Assembly (NCBI GenBank): GCA_958415525.1
Contig: CATYZE010000007.1
Location: forward strand, 21,096-85,095
Reading direction: 5' to 3'
Length of the DNA stretch: 64,000 bases
DNA from: an uncultured Collinsella sp.
GTDB taxonomy: Bacteria; Actinomycetota; Coriobacteriia; Coriobacteriales; Coriobacteriaceae
Shown here: piece after piece, positions 18,330 through 27,374 of the stretch
Layout: each line of letters begins with the position of its first letter
Numbering within the stretch: position 1 is the stretch's first letter
The notes under the pieces: generated by a model
Told to the model about the DNA's origin: nothing
Databases searched by the model: none
Seen by the model: only the letters and a program-made list of their open reading frames with translations
Translations under genes and position numbers: made by a program

Positions 18330-19835
18330 CTACAGCCCCAGAATGTGCTCCAGGTAGCCCTTGTTGAACCAGAACGATTGCTTCGTCATCCAGCGCCCGT
18401 CGGGCAGTTCGTAAGCATTCCTTGCGATGTCACCGATCTCTGTTCCATCGGCAAACTTGTAAGCCGCTTTTGACGTATGCGGGCGAACATGGACAATCGG
18501 GTTATCCGCCATACCGGGAAGATTGTTGGTCACCTTGAGCTTTCCGCTTGCATCCCGATACGGATTGAGCTCAACGCCCTTGCGAATGACCTTTCGTGTC
18601 TCATCCCAGCAAGCCTTTGCGGGGCCCTCGATTTCGTTTGCCGGCATTGCCCAGAATAGGCAGCGGTCAAGGCGCCACATCCCTTCGTGGTCCTCACGGA
18701 ACACGACGAAGAAGAAACGGCTGGTCTCAAGGCGTGCACGGAAGGAAGATGTTTCCCAATCCTCGTTGATTAGCTGCTTAAACTCAAACGGAGGGAAGGA
18801 CATTGCCTGCTCGATGTGTCCCCTCTTATTAACGCGACAAGCGCGGACGTTAATCCCAGCCTTAACGAACTCCTCGGCAGTATTGTTTTTTATGCCGAGC
18901 ATGCGATAAACGAGCGTCGTCCATTGGGCCTTGTTGCCCGTGTATTCCAATCCGTACTGCTCCGCGATTTGACGATCGGTTTCGCCATGGTGGCGCTCGA
19001 CAAGCGCAGTAACGAAGCTTTCGAAATCAATGGACTCATCGCCAGCTTGAACGATGCTCTCGCCGACGCGTGGGGCACCGAGAACATAGGTGTGAAGCAC
19101 GTAGTCCATGTACGAGCGCTTGAGCGAAAAGGCACGACGCTTTGCGCGACGGCGCTCGATCTCGCCCGTATCGGTATTGAAGTACTCGTAGTACTGGTCA
19201 ACCCACATCGTGGCCTCGGTTGCACCCTTTGTGCAGGCGCCCAGATAGGTAGTCATACCCTCCGACAGCTCATCCGCGCGACCGTCCTGAATGTACGAAA
19301 TAATCTTCTCGTAGTCGGCGCGAATAATCTTCATGTCCTCTTCGGGAAGACGCACCATGACAGCACGCTCAATGCGCTGGTCGTATTTGTCGATAGAGCG
19401 ATCGCGGCCGTAGTAAATCAGCAGAATATTGCTGAGCTTGGTCTTGAGATGCGAGCTTTCATAGTCGAGCGAAACGGGACGGTCATAGGGAATCATTGTC
19501 AGAACGAGACGCTCGCCGGCAGATTTACGACCGTCTTTGAGTACATCAAAACACGTTGCCTTGAGCTCAACGCCCGCCTCGGGAAAGTCCGGCCGATCAT
19601 CGCTGTTGGCCTTGTAGCCAAAGTAACGCTCCTCGATCAGGGTTCCCATACCGCCCTTGTACTTCTTGGACCCAAAGTCCTTGGGCGCGCTCTCCCCCTC
19701 TGGCGCAATGCCAAGCTCGAAAATATCGCGGAACGTCATGCCATCGAGATTAGCGGCATAGCGCTCGATGCTTGAGGGGTCAGAAAAATCAGTATCGTCA
19801 AGCATGCGCTTGAAGTCGAGGTGCTTCTTGGACAT
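18330..19835 (-). CDS. Sau3AI-family type II restriction endonuclease (MutH-like)
   Basis: The 501-residue protein has the MutH/Sau3AI catalytic signature D-x6-E-x-K, here Asp83, Glu90 and Lys92 (DFPEAGVELK). Its length and a second, non-catalytic C-terminal half (about residues 245-420) match the two-domain Sau3AI, which cuts GATC and uses the second domain as a DNA-binding allosteric module. GGAGGT precedes the ATG. It is divergent from a C5 cytosine methyltransferase, the expected partner. GATC is the likely target by family analogy, not proven. Confidence 0.88.
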   Translation of the reverse strand: MSKKHLDFKRMLDDTDFSDPSSIERYAANLDGMTFRDIFELGIAPEGESAPKDFGSKKYKGGMGTLIEERYFGYKANSDDRPDFPEAGVELKATCFDVLKDGRKSAGERLVLTMIPYDRPVSLDYESSHLKTKLSNILLIYYGRDRSIDKYDQRIERAVMVRLPEEDMKIIRADYEKIISYIQDGRADELSEGMTTYLGACTKGATEATMWVDQYYEYFNTDTGEIERRRAKRRAFSLKRSYMDYVLHTYVLGAPRVGESIVQAGDESIDFESFVTALVERHHGETDRQIAEQYGLEYTGNKAQWTTLVYRMLGIKNNTAEEFVKAGINVRACRVNKRGHIEQAMSFPPFEFKQLINEDWETSSFRARLETSRFFFVVFREDHEGMWRLDRCLFWAMPANEIEGPAKACWDETRKVIRKGVELNPYRDASGKLKVTNNLPGMADNPIVHVRPHTSKAAYKFADGTEIGDIARNAYELPDGRWMTKQSFWFNKGYLEHILGL

Positions 19836-20000
19836 GGGGTACCTCCGAACGTCACAAATAACTTCATGGTAGCCCATGACGTGCGCCCATGCGGCAATAA
19901 TGGACGTTCTCTGAGAGTGATAAAATCAAGTCTTTTTCTTATTTGAGGATCGGTTATCGTTGTTTAGTTTATGAACGTTCGTTATATCGATTGGAATAAC

Positions 20001-21263
20001 ATGTCAGAGGTCAAAATTGCCGAGCTTTTTGCTGGCGTCGGCGGATTTCGTCTGGGCCTCGAAGGCTATGCCGACCCTCGTTATCCCAATTTTTATATGA
20101 AACCCGCCGGCCCCTTCCGCACTATTTGGGCAAATCAGTGGGAACCGCCCGGAACCAAGGCACGTCAGTTTGCGGCACGTTGTTACATGGACCGCTTTGG
20201 CGAAGATTCCGTTGTCAACGAAGATATCAATAAGGTCTTGGAGCAGGCTGAAGCCGGCGAAATTAAAATCCCCGACGTGCAAATGGTCGTCGGTGGCTTC
20301 CCTTGCCAAGACTACTCTGTCGCGCGTCCTCTCAATCAGGCACACGGCATCGAGGGCAAGAAGGGTGTCCTCTGGTGGGACATCTATCACTTCCTCGAGA
20401 TGAAGAAGCCTCGCTTCGGTCTCTTTGAGAATGTTGACCGCTTGCTCAAGTCGCCCGCATCTCAGCGCGGTCGTGACTTCGCCATCATCTTGAGTTGCCT
20501 CGCCGATCTCGATTACACCGTCGAATGGCGCGTAGTCAACTCTGCGGAATACGGATTTCCTCAGCGTCGCAAGCGCGTTTACATCTTCTGCGAGAAGAAC
20601 GCCGGCAAGGTTGATCTTGCCGATCGCATGCATAACGGCGTTATGGCGAAGGCCTTCCCCGCTATCTATCCTAACGAAATGGCCGAGCTCGATGTCCTGC
20701 CCGATCCTTACGAGAACTCGACTCGCTTTGGTGTTGGTCAAAAGACATCGCAATTCAAGAATGCTGGCGTCATGCAGGGCTGTCATGTTCTGACCTGCGA
20801 CTTTGCCGAGGACTATCACGGTGAGCGCCACGTGCTTGGCGACGTGCTTGTCAACGAGGCTGATGTCCCGGAGCAGTTCTACATCTCCGATGAAAAGCTT
20901 CCCGACTGGCGCTACCTTAAGGGCAGCAAGCGCGAAGAGCGCACTAACAAAAAGACAGGCTTTACGTACACGTATTCCGAGGGAGCCATGAGCTTCCCGG
21001 ATGCCACCGACAAGCCGAGCCGCACCATCCTCACAGGAGAAGGCGGCACGGGAGCGAGCCGCTTCAAGCATGTCATTGAATGTCCCGATGGCCGTTTCCG
21101 CCGTCTTGTTCCCGACGAGCTCGATCAGCTTCAGGGATTCCCGAAAGGCTGGACCGATACGGGCATGACTGACGGCCATCGAGCCTTCTGCATGGGCAAC
21201 GCACTCGTCACCGGCGTGCCCCATCGCATTGGCGAAGCTATGGTCGAAGTGTACGGCCTCTAA
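20001..21263 (+). CDS. DNA (cytosine-5-)-methyltransferase, partner of the Sau3AI-like enzyme
   Basis: Transfers a methyl group from SAM to cytosine C5 to protect the host from the divergent endonuclease. The 420-residue protein shows motif I (FAGVGGFRLGLE, 10-21), motif IV with the catalytic Cys102 (GGFPCQDYS), motif VI (FENV, 142-145), motif VIII (QRRKRVYIF), and motifs IX/X at the C terminus (RRLVPDELDQLQGFP). The start at MSEVKIAELF was preferred because a TTGGA lies 6 bases upstream; an ATG at 19971 would add 10 residues. A terminator follows. Confidence 0.93.
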   Translation: MSEVKIAELFAGVGGFRLGLEGYADPRYPNFYMKPAGPFRTIWANQWEPPGTKARQFAARCYMDRFGEDSVVNEDINKVLEQAEAGEIKIPDVQMVVGGFPCQDYSVARPLNQAHGIEGKKGVLWWDIYHFLEMKKPRFGLFENVDRLLKSPASQRGRDFAIILSCLADLDYTVEWRVVNSAEYGFPQRRKRVYIFCEKNAGKVDLADRMHNGVMAKAFPAIYPNEMAELDVLPDPYENSTRFGVGQKTSQFKNAGVMQGCHVLTCDFAEDYHGERHVLGDVLVNEADVPEQFYISDEKLPDWRYLKGSKREERTNKKTGFTYTYSEGAMSFPDATDKPSRTILTGEGGTGASRFKHVIECPDGRFRRLVPDELDQLQGFPKGWTDTGMTDGHRAFCMGNALVTGVPHRIGEAMVEVYGL

Positions 21264-21274
21264 AGCAAACAATC

Positions 21275-21310
21275 CGGAGCCGGCAGTTCACGCTGTCGGC
21301 TCCGTTTTTT
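21275..21310 (+). terminator. Terminator of the methyltransferase gene
   Basis: An 11-bp stem (GGAGCCGGCAG with CTGTCGGCTCC) runs into GTTTTTT, 12 bases after the stop. Confidence 0.88.
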
Positions 21311-21388
21311 CATCCCACTCCCCTGTATACTGATGTAGCACGTGTTTCATCCGGGCTTGTTGGGCCGGATTGTTCATGGGAGGGTCTT

Positions 21389-21880
21389 ATGGCTGCTTCG
21401 AATCCGCCTAAGGGGAGCGTTTCTTCTTCGTCCATCAAGCCGGTTACGCGCAAGGCCGTGCGTTGCCAGCGCGAGGTCGCTTGGCTTGTCACGCAGGCGG
21501 CGGGCAGGCTTGTGGTGACCACTCAGGACGTCAATGCGCCTACGCCGAGCTTTGTGTTAGCGGCGGCACTGGATTTTGTGCGCCAATTGGAGCTTGCCGC
21601 ACAGGATGCCAGCAGCCACCTCGACTACCAGAATGTTATGGCGCCCGACCTGCAAACGTTCTGCCACATGGCCAAGTTGCCCGCCGCGCCCAATGTGCTT
21701 TCGGGCGCAGGCTACATGTTTACGCTTTCGGGCGCGGACCTTATCCGCGACATCTACGCATACTGCAGCGAGCTCGCCGAGCGCCACGTCTTTGACGCGG
21801 CAGAAGTCAAACCGGGATATGCCATCAAGCTGGTTCTTAGGCTGTTCTTGATGGACGGGTTCGGGGCCATGCCGGCGTAA
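21389..21880 (+). CDS. Hypothetical protein
   Basis: A 163-residue protein with a good ribosome binding site (GGGAGGG). The N terminus is Ser/Pro/Lys-rich, the rest is helical with no transmembrane segment and no motif I recognise. It lies between the restriction-modification pair and the AlbA_2 regulator, with which it is convergent. It looks like a real gene by composition and start signal. Confidence 0.65.
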   Translation: MAASNPPKGSVSSSSIKPVTRKAVRCQREVAWLVTQAAGRLVVTTQDVNAPTPSFVLAAALDFVRQLELAAQDASSHLDYQNVMAPDLQTFCHMAKLPAAPNVLSGAGYMFTLSGADLIRDIYAYCSELAERHVFDAAEVKPGYAIKLVLRLFLMDGFGAMPA

Positions 21881-21980
21881 GCCGAGTCTTTAGCATCACC
21901 GTCGACTGAGCAACAACCGCTTTACCTTAGTGGGCGCCAATTGAGGGTCGATTATTGGGTCGCCTCGTCCACTAACGCAT

Positions 21981-23447
21981 TTATTCCACGCGCTCTGACA
22001 GTCGATACTTGCGGTTGCGGCTTGTCAACGGCGCCGTCGGCTCAAGCTCACCCTGCTCAATGAGCGCATTGACGCGTGCCCTAACCTGGGAAACCGTGAG
22101 TCCCGTGCGCTCCGCCAGTTCGCGCGTCCCCAATTCGCCGTAGCGCTTGAGTGCCGTCATAATCAAGTCCCCGCCATGATCGACCGGCTCGATCTTTGAA
22201 CGGTAAAGTACGACCTTGAACCGATCGAACCCCGGGCAGAACAGGGGCTCGGCCAGACCATGCGCGCGCATGGCATCGATCATCATCGGGATGCCCGAGC
22301 CATTGCCCTCAGCCGGCGAACCTGCGCCATCCGGCAGCGGGACAATCGATATGAGTTTCACGAGCGTCGCGTTACGGCATCGGGAGCTGCCGTCAAACAA
22401 GCTCTCGCGAGTCTTCCCTCCATAAAGACCGCCGGGATTCGTCACCTCGATACGGTCGTCAAAAACGTCGACGGCGATCGATTGCCCACAGAACCGATCC
22501 CCGTATTCCCTGTGGATAACCGCGTTGGCGACTGCCTCGCGCAGAACTTCCTCGGGAATCTCCAGCGAGTCGATACGCGAGATGCCTTGGACGGTCGAGG
22601 TGCGGCGCAGGTTTTTGGCGACAGCCGCGACAGTATCCGAAATCATCTCGCCCAGGGTGCCCTCGCAGACTGTGCGGTCCATAAACCTTAGTGGCCCCGC
22701 AGCTCCCTTTTGAGTTCCCACGTGGACAGCCACATCAATGAAGAGCTTGGGATAGAACTGCTGAGGGTAAACGCCCGCGGCAAGGAGGCCGGCCTTGGTA
22801 ACATTGCCCTGGAAGTCGAGGAAATTCAGACGCTCCATCTTTGTCTTCTTGTCCGCCGCACCGCGCATCGCTCGAGGCGTCAACGAATAGGCACGCTCTA
22901 TCGTGCGGTCGACCAGCGACTCGTCGAGATCGTCCACACTCGTGCCGGGCACCGCATCGCGATCGCTAGGACTCGTCCGTTCATATGACGACAGTGCCAA
23001 AACCTCGGTCGACGAAAGCGGGACATCTTTGTCATCGATGCGTTTGTAGCTGCCACCTTGAGCGCCCCGCTCTATGACATAGCAAGGCTTGCTCGACGGG
23101 TCGAGTTCCTCAATCGTGATAACGAGAACAACGGTACCCCGAAGCTCCACGCGCTCAATGGTGTATTTGGGCGGATTGGCCAGCTTTCCGCGACCGCCGG
23201 CATCGCCCATGCCCGCCACGAATTGGTTGAGCACCTTCTCGGTCTCAAAGTTTGCAACTGGAACAAAACCCGCGCGCTCGCTCACTCCAAGTACGATGAT
23301 GCCGCCGGCGGTGTTTGCGAAAGCGCTGACCGTTTCCCATACGTCGCGGGAAAGCGTCGTGGCGCTCTCCTTGACCTCAACATTAAGATCGTCCGAGCCC
23401 ATGCGCCTTAAAGACTCGAGCAGACCGGTCAGCTCGTTTTCGTTCAT
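21981..23447 (-). CDS. AlbA_2/Schlafen-type transcriptional regulator
   Basis: The 488-residue protein has an N-terminal AlbA_2 nucleic-acid-binding domain (about 15-140; EVKES, SAFANTAGGIIVLGVSE), a middle GHKL-like ATP-binding region (LREAVANAVIHREYGDR, about 305-325) and a C-terminal winged helix (about 430-488; TRELAERTGLTVSQVRARVNALIEQGELE). Such proteins are poorly characterised regulators common near defence and mobile genes. Upstream lies a large duplicated array of TATCTCTCAT repeats, presumably its own operator. Confidence 0.82.
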   Translation of the reverse strand: MNENELTGLLESLRRMGSDDLNVEVKESATTLSRDVWETVSAFANTAGGIIVLGVSERAGFVPVANFETEKVLNQFVAGMGDAGGRGKLANPPKYTIERVELRGTVVLVITIEELDPSSKPCYVIERGAQGGSYKRIDDKDVPLSSTEVLALSSYERTSPSDRDAVPGTSVDDLDESLVDRTIERAYSLTPRAMRGAADKKTKMERLNFLDFQGNVTKAGLLAAGVYPQQFYPKLFIDVAVHVGTQKGAAGPLRFMDRTVCEGTLGEMISDTVAAVAKNLRRTSTVQGISRIDSLEIPEEVLREAVANAVIHREYGDRFCGQSIAVDVFDDRIEVTNPGGLYGGKTRESLFDGSSRCRNATLVKLISIVPLPDGAGSPAEGNGSGIPMMIDAMRAHGLAEPLFCPGFDRFKVVLYRSKIEPVDHGGDLIMTALKRYGELGTRELAERTGLTVSQVRARVNALIEQGELEPTAPLTSRNRKYRLSERVE

Positions 23448-23508
23448 CTGCGCGTCCTTTCGCTCGGTCCTACGGAGAATGCCGCGGATGGATTTCCCTC
23501 GTCTCTCA

Positions 23509-23749
23509 GTTATCTCTCGTAATTATCTCTCATCTTTCTCTTATCTCTCATAGTAGAGATGAGTGAGAGATGAGAGATAAGATGTCGGCCACCTGTTTCA
23601 TTTAAACATGTTTTTGCTGGTAGAACAATCGATATTGAGACAATACCATGATTGCCCGTCTCTTTGCTGCTCAGCTATCTCTCATATTTATCTCTCATCT
23701 TTCTGTTATCTCTCATATTAGAGACGAATGAGATATGAGAGATGTGCGG
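23509..23749. promoter_or_regulatory. Duplicated TATCTCTCAT operator-like array
   Basis: Two clusters 165 bases apart have the same internal design. Direct copies of TATCTCTC(A/G)T start at 23511, 23524 and 23542, and again at 23676, 23689 and 23707, so spacing is 13 then 18 in both. Each is followed by inverted ATGAGAGAT copies (23570, 23735). Over about 75 bases the clusters differ at roughly ten positions. The array fills the region upstream of the AlbA_2 gene, with a 90-base unrelated spacer between clusters. Confidence 0.7.
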
Positions 23750-23757
23750 GCGGCGGA

Positions 23758-23880
23758 TGAGCGTGGATTTTGGACGGTCGGGAAATGAGGGTGGATATTT
23801 GGACGGTTTTTGGGCGTTTTGAGGCTGATTCCGTCCGAAAATCCACTCTCATTCGATAGGCGTCCAAGTTTCCACGCTCG
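23758..23880. repeat. Nested inverted repeats of a GAGNGTGGAT motif
   Basis: Four copies of a motif close to ATGAGCGTGGATTTTGGACG occur here: forward at 23758 and 23785, reverse at 23831-23852 and 23861-23880. The inner pair matches at 19 of 22 positions. The same motif recurs at 35850-35946. The element lies between divergent genes and could also affect either promoter. Confidence 0.65.
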
Positions 23881-24016
23881 TGCGGTGAACGCGCGGGGCC
23901 TTTGTCCAATCCACTGGCATCGCCTTCAGTTCGTCGCAGAGCCGCGGCCCCATATGGGTATACTCTCGAGGATTCGACTCGATTCGCCCCCGCTGGGGCG
24001 TCAAAGGAGACTGCAT

Positions 24017-27000
24017 ATGCCCACCACCTCAACCGACCCGCGCGCCGCAGCCGCCGCGCTGCTGGTACCCGGCACCACCTGCCACGGCTTTGCCGTCGAG
24101 CGCTGCGAGACCGTGCCCGAGCTCGACTCGGACGCCTACGTGCTGCGCCACACCGCCTCGGGCGCTCGCCTGCTGTACCTGGCATGCGACGACGAAAACA
24201 AGGCCTTTGCCATTGGCTTTAAGACGCCGCCGGCCGATTCCACCGGCGTATTCCATATTCTTGAGCACTCGGTGCTGTGCGGATCGGCCAAATTCCCCGT
24301 CAAGGAGCCGTTTGTCGACCTGATCAAGAGCTCCATGCAGACGTTCCTCAACGCCATGACCTACCCCGACAAGACCATCTACCCCGTTGCCACCACCAAC
24401 GAGCAGGATCTGTACAACCTGATGGACGTGTACCTGGACGCGGTGTTCAACCCGGCCATCTATACCAAACCCACCATTTTTGAGCAGGAGGGCTGGCACT
24501 ACGAGCTGGACCTGCCGGAGGGCGCCGAGGGCGAGGGCGACAGCAGCTCCGCGAGCCTGCGCGAGGGCACGCTGCGCTATAACGGCGTGGTGTTCAACGA
24601 GATGAAGGGCGCGCTGTCCGACCCTATGAGCGTGCTGGACGACGCCGTCAACGCCGCGCTCTATCCCGACACCGCCTATGCGCACGAAAGCGGCGGCGAC
24701 CCGCGCGCGATTCCCGCGCTCACCTACGAGCAGTTCCTGGACACGCACGCGCGCCACTACAACCCCTCCAACTCCTACATCACGCTCTACGGCGACCTGG
24801 ACGTGGACCGCGCACTGGCCTTTTTGGACGAGCGTTATCTGTCGCAGCCGAGTGCCGCAAGCCGCCGCATGGACGCAGCCGTTGCCGCCGGCGAGGACCC
24901 GTCCACGCTGGCGCCCAATCCGCTGGGCGTGCAGACGCCCGTGACCTGCGAGTACAAGCGCGTCGAGATGGCCACTACACCCGAGAACGCCCTGGTGGGC
25001 CTGGGCCTTGTGTTGGGCAGCGCGCTCGACCGCAAACGCACGATCGCGGCGGATATCCTGTTCGAGGCGCTGCTGGGCTCCAACGAGGCGCCGGTCAAGA
25101 AGACCATTCTGGCCGCCGGCCTGGGCGGCAACGTGGTGAGCTACACCGCGGCCGAGAGCCTGCAGCCCTACGAGCTCATCATGTTGCAAAACGCGCAGCC
25201 CGGCGTGGCGCGCGAGCTGCGCCGCGTGTTCCAGGACGCCTGCCGCGACCTGTGCGAGCACGGCGTTCCGCGCGAGCGCCTGGAAGCCATCATCAGCAGC
25301 AACGAATACGATCTGCGCCAGCGCGACTACGGCATCGCCGACGGCGTGGCCATTGCGTGCGACGCGCTGAGCACCTGGCTCTACGATGACGACGCCGCGA
25401 CGCTGGCACTCAAGTACGGCCCGGTGTACGAGGAGCTGCGTAGCGAGCTGGACGGCACCTACTTTGAGGACCTGCTGCGCGAGCTGGTGCTGGAGAACGA
25501 CCACATGGCGCTCGTCGAGCTGGTGCCGGTGGACGCCGCCGAGGGTTCGGAGGGTGCCGAGGCCATCGAGCTGGCAGCCAAGCGCGACGCCATGACCGAT
25601 TCCGAGCTGGCCGACGTGGTCGAGCGCACGGCCGCGCTGCGTGCCGCGCAGGAAGCCGAGGACACGCCCGAGGACAAGGCCACGCTGCCGCGCCTGCGCG
25701 TGTCCGACATTGGCGAGGCGCGCCCCGAACCACCGCTGGTCGTGGACACGACCGCGCCCATCGTCTGTCTGCGCCACGACATCCCTACCAACCGCCTGGC
25801 CTACGCCATGCAGTATTTCGACCTGAGCTGCGTCGCGTTTGAAGACCTGCCCTATGTGACGCTGCTCTGCCGCCTGCTCAAACAGCTGCCCACGCGCGAG
25901 CACTCGGCCGAAGAGCTCGACAACTTGCTCGCCGGCAAGCTCGGCTTTTTGAGCTTTACGACCGAAGTCATGACGCAGCCCGAAGTGGACGGCGTACGCC
26001 CCTACCTGCTGGTGAGCGCCAGCGCCCTGTCCGAGAAGATCGATGCGCTGGCGAGTCTGCCGCGCGAGGTGTGGTCGAGCACGCTTTTGGCAGATGCCGA
26101 CGCCGACCGCGTGCGCGACGTGCTCACGCAGATTCGCATTGGGCTTGAGCAGGGCTTTATCAACAACGGCCACTCGGCGGCGCTCGGTCGCGCGATGAGC
26201 TACAGCTCGCCTTCGGCCGTGGTGCGCGAGCAGCTTTCGGGCGTGGACTTCTACCTGTTCCTGCGCGACCTGCTCGACCACTTTGACGAACGCCTGGACG
26301 ACCTGCGCGCCAAGCTTACCGAGCTGGCAGACCGCATCTTTGTGGCCGATGGCTGCATGGCGAGCTTTACCGGCAGCGACGAGGACTTTAACGCGTACTG
26401 GGCCGCCGCGGGCGACATGGGGCTGGACGCTGGCGACGGCGCCGATGCCGGCCGCGACGCGCTCGTGGTGCCGACGCCGTGCGACCGCCACGAGGCTTTT
26501 GTCATCCCCAGCGACATCTGCTTTGCGGCAAGCGCGTGCGACCCGCGTCGCCTGGGCATTGACGTGACAGGCACTTGGGCCGTGGCTGCCAACGCGCTCT
26601 CCTACGACTACCTGTGGAACGAGATCCGCGTGAAGGGCGGGGCGTACGGCTGCGGATTCCGCGCGGCAGGTGAGCGTCAGGCGGCGTTCTACACCTACCG
26701 CGACCCGGCGATCGATCCTTCGATTGAGCGCGTGGAGCGCGCGGGTGCATGGCTTGGCAGCTTTGAGCCCGACGAAGCCGCCTTTGAGGGCTTTATCGTG
26801 AGCTGCGTGAGCGGCATGGACGCGCCGGTGAAGCCGTACGCGCTCACCAAGCGCCGCAACACGACCTACCTGGCCGGGCTCGATCCGCATGCGCGCGAGG
26901 AGCGTCGCGCCCAGATGCTCGCCGCCACGCCCGGTGAGCTGCGCTCGCTCGGCACCGACGTGACGCGCATCGCAGCCGAGTCGCCCACCTGCGTCTTTGG

Positions 27001-27061
27001 CGGCCGAGACGTCATCGCCAAGAGCAACGCCGGCTTTAACGTCATCGACCTGCTGGCTTAA
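24017..27061 (+). CDS. M16C family zinc metallopeptidase (presequence protease-like)
   Basis: A large insulinase-superfamily peptidase that degrades unfolded peptides inside a closed chamber. The 1014-residue length fits the single-chain M16C (PreP/CYM1) type. The inverted zinc motif HILEH is at residues 80-84, followed by the conserved KEPFVDLIKSSMQTFLNAMT segment and a C-terminal half without zinc ligands. No signal peptide is seen. AAGGAG lies 8 bases before the chosen ATG; the frame is open upstream but without a start signal. GC content is high, like the core genes. Confidence 0.92.
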   Translation: MPTTSTDPRAAAAALLVPGTTCHGFAVERCETVPELDSDAYVLRHTASGARLLYLACDDENKAFAIGFKTPPADSTGVFHILEHSVLCGSAKFPVKEPFVDLIKSSMQTFLNAMTYPDKTIYPVATTNEQDLYNLMDVYLDAVFNPAIYTKPTIFEQEGWHYELDLPEGAEGEGDSSSASLREGTLRYNGVVFNEMKGALSDPMSVLDDAVNAALYPDTAYAHESGGDPRAIPALTYEQFLDTHARHYNPSNSYITLYGDLDVDRALAFLDERYLSQPSAASRRMDAAVAAGEDPSTLAPNPLGVQTPVTCEYKRVEMATTPENALVGLGLVLGSALDRKRTIAADILFEALLGSNEAPVKKTILAAGLGGNVVSYTAAESLQPYELIMLQNAQPGVARELRRVFQDACRDLCEHGVPRERLEAIISSNEYDLRQRDYGIADGVAIACDALSTWLYDDDAATLALKYGPVYEELRSELDGTYFEDLLRELVLENDHMALVELVPVDAAEGSEGAEAIELAAKRDAMTDSELADVVERTAALRAAQEAEDTPEDKATLPRLRVSDIGEARPEPPLVVDTTAPIVCLRHDIPTNRLAYAMQYFDLSCVAFEDLPYVTLLCRLLKQLPTREHSAEELDNLLAGKLGFLSFTTEVMTQPEVDGVRPYLLVSASALSEKIDALASLPREVWSSTLLADADADRVRDVLTQIRIGLEQGFINNGHSAALGRAMSYSSPSAVVREQLSGVDFYLFLRDLLDHFDERLDDLRAKLTELADRIFVADGCMASFTGSDEDFNAYWAAAGDMGLDAGDGADAGRDALVVPTPCDRHEAFVIPSDICFAASACDPRRLGIDVTGTWAVAANALSYDYLWNEIRVKGGAYGCGFRAAGERQAAFYTYRDPAIDPSIERVERAGAWLGSFEPDEAAFEGFIVSCVSGMDAPVKPYALTKRRNTTYLAGLDPHAREERRAQMLAATPGELRSLGTDVTRIAAESPTCVFGGRDVIAKSNAGFNVIDLLA

Positions 27062-27066
27062 TGCAC

Positions 27067-27108
27067 AAAGGTAGATTTTTGGGACATACCTAAAAATCTA
27101 CCTTTTTT
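27067..27108 (+). terminator. Terminator of the M16C peptidase gene
   Basis: AAAGGTAGATTTTT pairs with AAAAATCTACCTTT across a short loop and ends in a T run, starting 6 bases after the stop codon. Confidence 0.85.
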
Positions 27109-27139
27109 CTGCGGTTTGAGCGGGGCGGCGCAGCCCACC

Positions 27140-27216
27140 GCGGCGGTTTGTCTCAATCTGTAACATCTAGGTCCAATTTTGCCGAGTTACTGTTACAGAT
27201 TGAGACAAACCGCCGC
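27140..27216. repeat. Intergenic element with perfect 25-bp inverted arms
   Basis: Bases 27140-27164 (GCGGCGGTTTGTCTCAATCT and on) are the exact reverse complement of 27192-27216, with a 27-base loop. It follows the peptidase terminator and has no T tract, so it is not an ordinary terminator. Confidence 0.75.
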
Positions 27217-27278
27217 AGACGCCCACTCCACAGCACAGACCACCACAAAGGTGCCTGTCCCCTTTCTCAGTGGTGATT

Positions 27279-27308
27279 CGAACACTTGTTCTATACGTAC
27301 ACATGTTC
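27279..27308. promoter_or_regulatory. Two LexA-like half-palindromes upstream of hicAB
   Basis: CGAACACTTGTTCT (27279-27292) fits the Gram-positive SOS-box pattern GAAC-N4-GTTC. A second, weaker copy, GTACACATGTTC, follows at 27297-27308. Both lie just upstream of the hicA promoter. LexA binding is a hypothesis. Confidence 0.4.
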
Positions 27309-27322
27309 TATAGTATGGGTGA

Positions 27323-27360
27323 TTGCATCGGACTTAAATTGCAACTATAATATAGTTGCA
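27323..27360 (+). promoter_or_regulatory. hicAB promoter with overlapping palindromic operator
   Basis: TTGCAT (27323-27328) and TATAAT (27346-27351) are 17 bases apart. The -10 lies inside a perfect 21-base palindrome (27340-27360, TGCAACTATA then TATAGTTGCA around a central A), well placed for autorepression by the HicB antitoxin. Confidence 0.75.
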
Positions 27361-27374
27361 GGATGTGAGGCAGG

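Noticed and set aside
23509..23749. CRISPR-like reading of the TATCTCTCAT repeats
   Set aside because: Repeats are only 10 bases, spacing is 13/18 then 165, copies occur in both orientations and there are no cas genes. An operator array fits better.
17300..24000. Restriction-modification and AlbA_2 region as an integrative element at tRNA-Val
   Set aside because: It does lie next to a tRNA gene, but there is no integrase and I found no repeat of the tRNA 3' end downstream.
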